A stretch of DNA of 14,347 bases from SIG710 sp045596925 (GTDB lineage: Bacteria > Bacillota > Clostridia > Oscillospirales > CAG-272), in assembly GCA_045596925.1 (NCBI GenBank), contig JAZODH010000070.1:1-14347 (forward strand). Reading direction: 5' to 3'. Of the stretch, positions 12,431-14,347 are shown in pieces. The position numbers and the translations under genes were made by a program. Below the pieces are notes generated by a model that was not told where the DNA came from, made no database searches, and saw only the letters and a list, made by a program, of their open reading frames with translations. Numbering within the stretch: the first letter of the stretch is position 1; every line of letters starts with the position of its first letter.

Positions 12431-12444
12431 CGGATCTCTAAACC

Positions 12445-13344
12445 TCACAACCTTTTACGATAAACCTCAATAATCTCCTCTTCCGTAAACTTCATCCCCA
12501 TTTTCTGCGCTTCCGCGCGCCATATTTCCTCGTTTTCCGAGCCGTCCCGTGCCAAAACCCGTTCAAGAAGCTTTATGCAATGCTCCTCACCCGTGATCAC
12601 GTCGTACAGAACGCCGATGGGCCAGTATTTTCCGTATTCCGCAAGACCGCTTTCAAATTGAGCGTGAATTGCCTTTTCAACCTCGTATGGCACTTGGCGT
12701 AAGTCGCAGGAAACAGCCCCATCCAATATCTCAATAAGCGCATACTGCGACAGTGAATTTCCGCAGTGCGGCACACCCACCGAGCCGGGGTTAATAATAG
12801 TCTTGCCGTCCTTTTCTATCACAAACTGCTTGTGGCTGTGACCGACCAGCATATATCGGCACTTCATCTTGGCGAATATCTCTTCGAAGCCTCTGCGGTG
12901 GTCAAAATAGCACCTGTCGTTGTCCATGGTGGAGTGGGCAAGCTCAAAAGCGACACCGCCCACCTCTGCCGTATCGGAGAATTTCAGCCCCTCGAAAAAG
13001 GCGATATCCTCGCTTCGCAGCTGCTCGTAGGTGTAAAACAGCGATCCGCTTCCCGCGCCGTAAGAAAAATGACTTATCCCATCGCGGTGATTCAGCATAT
13101 ATCTTTCACGGTTTCCACGCAGGCAAAAGGTCGGATATTTTGCGATGATATCATACAGCAGATCAAGCGTCCCACGAACCTCCGACAGGTCGGAAACGTA
13201 GTCTCCGAGAAAGATAAATCCCTGCGCCCCCTGCGCCAGCGCGTCGTCAAAGCAAGCCTTGAAAGCGTAATAATTTGAATGTATATCGGTCATGACAGCG
13301 ACTTTTTTTGCTGCCGCCATCGTCCCGCCGTTTGTTATATTCAT
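12445..13344 (-). CDS. Metallophosphoesterase of the YfcE/MJ0936-like calcineurin superfamily
   Basis: A 299-residue protein with the full metal-binding set of the calcineurin-like phosphoesterases: Asp20 and His22 (TDIHSN), Asp48 (GDYVSD), Asn78 (RGNRE), His137 (LAHSTMD), and His169/His171 (VGHSHKQF), followed by NPGSVGVP typical of the YfcE/MJ0936 branch. Such enzymes use two divalent metals to hydrolyse phosphodiesters; the substrate cannot be told from sequence. The C-terminal 90 residues extend beyond the compact YfcE core and are mostly helical. ATG 13344 is supported by AGAGGA about 6 nt upstream; a later ATG at 13320 is possible. It is divergent from the serine hydrolase gene. Downstream lies the structured repeat, and I see no ordinary terminator after this gene. 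Confidence 0.9.
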   Translation of the reverse strand: MNITNGGTMAAAKKVAVMTDIHSNYYAFKACFDDALAQGAQGFIFLGDYVSDLSEVRGTLDLLYDIIAKYPTFCLRGNRERYMLNHRDGISHFSYGAGSGSLFYTYEQLRSEDIAFFEGLKFSDTAEVGGVAFELAHSTMDNDRCYFDHRRGFEEIFAKMKCRYMLVGHSHKQFVIEKDGKTIINPGSVGVPHCGNSLSQYALIEILDGAVSCDLRQVPYEVEKAIHAQFESGLAEYGKYWPIGVLYDVITGEEHCIKLLERVLARDGSENEEIWRAEAQKMGMKFTEEEIIEVYRKRL

Positions 13345-13376
13345 CGTTTTCCTCTTAAGCGTAGATTTTTCGTTTC

Positions 13377-13405
13377 ATTATACCGCAAAAAAGGGATTTT
13401 TTCAA
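13377..13405 (-). promoter_or_regulatory. Promoter of the metallophosphoesterase gene
   Basis: Minus strand: -35 TTGAAA (13400-13405), 17-bp spacer, -10 TATAAT (13377-13382), about 33 nt before the ATG at 13344. Confidence 0.8.
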
Positions 13406-13423
13406 GTAAATAAGGCGAAATAC

Positions 13424-13452
13424 TTGCCACAGCCCGCGTTTTGTGATATAAT
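13424..13452 (+). promoter_or_regulatory. Promoter of the serine hydrolase gene
   Basis: Plus strand: -35 TTGCCA (13424-13429), 17-bp spacer, -10 TATAAT (13447-13452), about 42 nt before the ATG. It sits 18 bp from the divergent promoter at 13377-13405, so the two may influence each other. Confidence 0.75.
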
Positions 13453-13494
13453 TTTCTTTAGAAAGAAAATTATTCCTGCTTTGGGGTGACGGAA

Positions 13495-14347
13495 ATGAAA
13501 AATCTGAACGAATGCATCGAAAGGCTGTTTGAAGATAAGTCGCTGACAAACATAATAGTAAAGGCGGGCGTGGGAAGCAAAACCCTCTGCGAGCTTATGC
13601 GGACCGCAGAAAATCGAGAACTGACCTCCCGCACGCTTTTTGACATGGCGTCGGTCACGAAGATCATGTCAACCACCACCCTTGCGCTTATCGCGCTGGA
13701 CCGCAGGCTTCTCTCTGTGCAGGACAAGCTGTCAAAATTTTTTTCCGCGCCCCGCGCCGACGAGCTGACGATCCTCAATCTGCTGACCCACACCATGGGC
13801 ATCGGTCACAAAAATCTCACGGGGCATACGGCAGGCTACGAAAGCGTTGGGGAATACATTCTGAACATTCCCGCCGACCTTCCCATAGGAGAGGACGTCC
13901 TTTACAGCTGTCCCGGATTTATTTTGCTGGGACGGGTGCTTGAAAAGGTATTCGACGACCGGCTGGACCGTCTGTTCACCCGATACGTGGCAGAGCCTCT
14001 TGGTATGAAAAATACGGGATTTTTGCCGAATAAAAATCAGGATATCGTCAATGCAAATCTTGCGCCCGAGGAGGCCGAGATCGTCCATGATTACAACTGC
14101 CGACACTTAGGCGGCGTCTGCGGAAATGCGGGACTTTTCTCAAATCTTGAGGACGTTATGCTGTACATAAATTTTTTGCTTTCAAAGGGCACGCCTCTTA
14201 TTTCCAAAAAGACCTTTAATATGGCGGCACAGAATCACACTGTCGGTATGCGCGAATCAAGAGGACTCGGATTTGTTTTTGTGGACGACCGCTATACTCT
14301 TACGGGCGGCCTTTTGCCCCATGGCAGCATAGGTCACGGCGGATATA
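13495..14347 (+). CDS. Beta-lactamase-family serine hydrolase (class C / esterase type), cut by window edge
   Basis: 284 codons are visible without a stop; the 3' end lies outside the window. The fold is that of class C beta-lactamases, penicillin-binding esterases and D-aminopeptidases. The nucleophile motif is Ser53-V-T-Lys56 in FDMASVTKIMST. The second motif, usually YxN, is Tyr137-Ser-Cys139 in LYSCPGFILLG. The third motif, usually KTG or HTG, begins at His281 in GHGGY at the edge. VHDYNCRHLGGVCGNAGLFS (198-217) is typical of this esterase-like branch. No signal peptide is present (MKNLNECIERLFEDK), so it is probably cytoplasmic, which argues against a role in antibiotic resistance. GGGGTGA lies 5 nt before the ATG. 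The substrate is unknown. Confidence 0.88.
   Translation, partial: MKNLNECIERLFEDKSLTNIIVKAGVGSKTLCELMRTAENRELTSRTLFDMASVTKIMSTTTLALIALDRRLLSVQDKLSKFFSAPRADELTILNLLTHTMGIGHKNLTGHTAGYESVGEYILNIPADLPIGEDVLYSCPGFILLGRVLEKVFDDRLDRLFTRYVAEPLGMKNTGFLPNKNQDIVNANLAPEEAEIVHDYNCRHLGGVCGNAGLFSNLEDVMLYINFLLSKGTPLISKKTFNMAAQNHTVGMRESRGLGFVFVDDRYTLTGGLLPHGSIGHGGY

Larger units (their letters stand above)
12205..12436. repeat. Composite structured element: two tandem 105-nt units with outer inverted repeat
   Basis: Unit A (12209-12313) and unit B (12326-12430) are both 105 nt and share the same plan: CGCC, then ACCACTC 12 nt further on, an 8-bp hairpin with 3-nt loop, a second stem with a 28-32 nt loop containing CTGAAC, then TGGTTC(T)GAGTCCGGCGCG. 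The hairpin stems differ in sequence but remain perfectly paired. The 5' arm of A (CGCCGACTCAGAACC) pairs with the 3' arm of B (GGTTCTGAGTCCGGCG) with one bulge, and GATC lies outside both arms, so the pair as a whole has terminal inverted repeats. Both 3' ends resemble the T-arm of a tRNA. No believable coding sequence is present. Likely a dispersed structured repeat, MITE-like sequence or noncoding RNA; orientation unknown. Confidence 0.7.

Noticed and set aside
12083..12436. The tRNA-Gln 3' end plus T-arm-like repeats as attachment sites of an integrated element
   Set aside because: The duplicated part covers only the T-arm and not the acceptor or CCA end usually duplicated by integrases. 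No integrase or mobile cargo lies between the copies.
12149..12448. Minus-strand open frames of 99 and 61 codons across the tRNA terminator and repeat region
   Set aside because: They translate the inverted repeats into basic, low-complexity peptides, have no ribosome site, and run into the tRNA-Gln terminator. Similar frames would appear at any copy of such a repeat.

Overview
The window looks like a chromosomal stretch of a Gram-positive anaerobe of the class Clostridia, possibly an uncultured gut Oscillospirales relative. Reasons: purine-rich Shine-Dalgarno sites before nearly every gene, sigma-A type promoters with 17-bp spacers, some TTG starts, and a gene set typical of Firmicutes (ComEB-type dCMP deaminase, YwlE-like arginine phosphatase, NrdR, TypA, LuxS). 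Gene order is not one I recognise from a named genome. Most of the content is housekeeping. I see no prophage, insertion sequence, CRISPR array or defence island.

Layout. (1) Positions 1-1731, minus strand: operon comEB - ywlE-like phosphatase - rimI - tsaD (cut by the left edge), with overlapping or close junctions and one strong promoter at 1703-1731. (2) 1846-2317, plus: a helical protein of unknown function ending in a bidirectional terminator shared with the next operon. (3) 2320-5111, minus: operon mnmA - tcdA - cysK with 1-nt gaps and its own promoter. (4) 5122-5471, minus: a small two-helix membrane protein, divergent from nrdR (5594-6037, plus). (5) 6076-8022, minus: typA. (6) 8023-8493: AT-rich regulatory region with inverted repeats, then a three-codon open frame directly before a large ArsR-type regulator (8494-9585, plus). 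(7) 9645-9737, minus: a 30-residue cysteine-rich membrane peptide. (8) 9825-11074, plus: luxS - mtnN operon. (9) 11077-11958, minus: an exported SLH-like protein. (10) 12021-12197, plus: tRNA-Gln(UUG) with promoter and terminator. (11) 12205-12436: two tandem structured repeat units with compensated stem changes. (12) 12445-13405, minus: a metallophosphoesterase, divergent from a serine hydrolase (13495 onwards, plus) cut by the right edge.

How the genes connect. tRNA modification recurs. TsaD makes t6A, TcdA cyclises it to ct6A, and MnmA thiolates U34 of tRNAs including tRNA-Gln(UUG), which is itself encoded here. CysK makes cysteine, the ultimate sulfur source for MnmA thiolation. LuxS and MtnN together recycle S-adenosylhomocysteine. 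ComEB and NrdR both act on deoxynucleotide supply.

The least ordinary parts are the tandem structured repeat after tRNA-Gln (12205-12436), the minimal open frame before the ArsR-type gene (8479-8490), and the 30-residue peptide gene (9645-9737).
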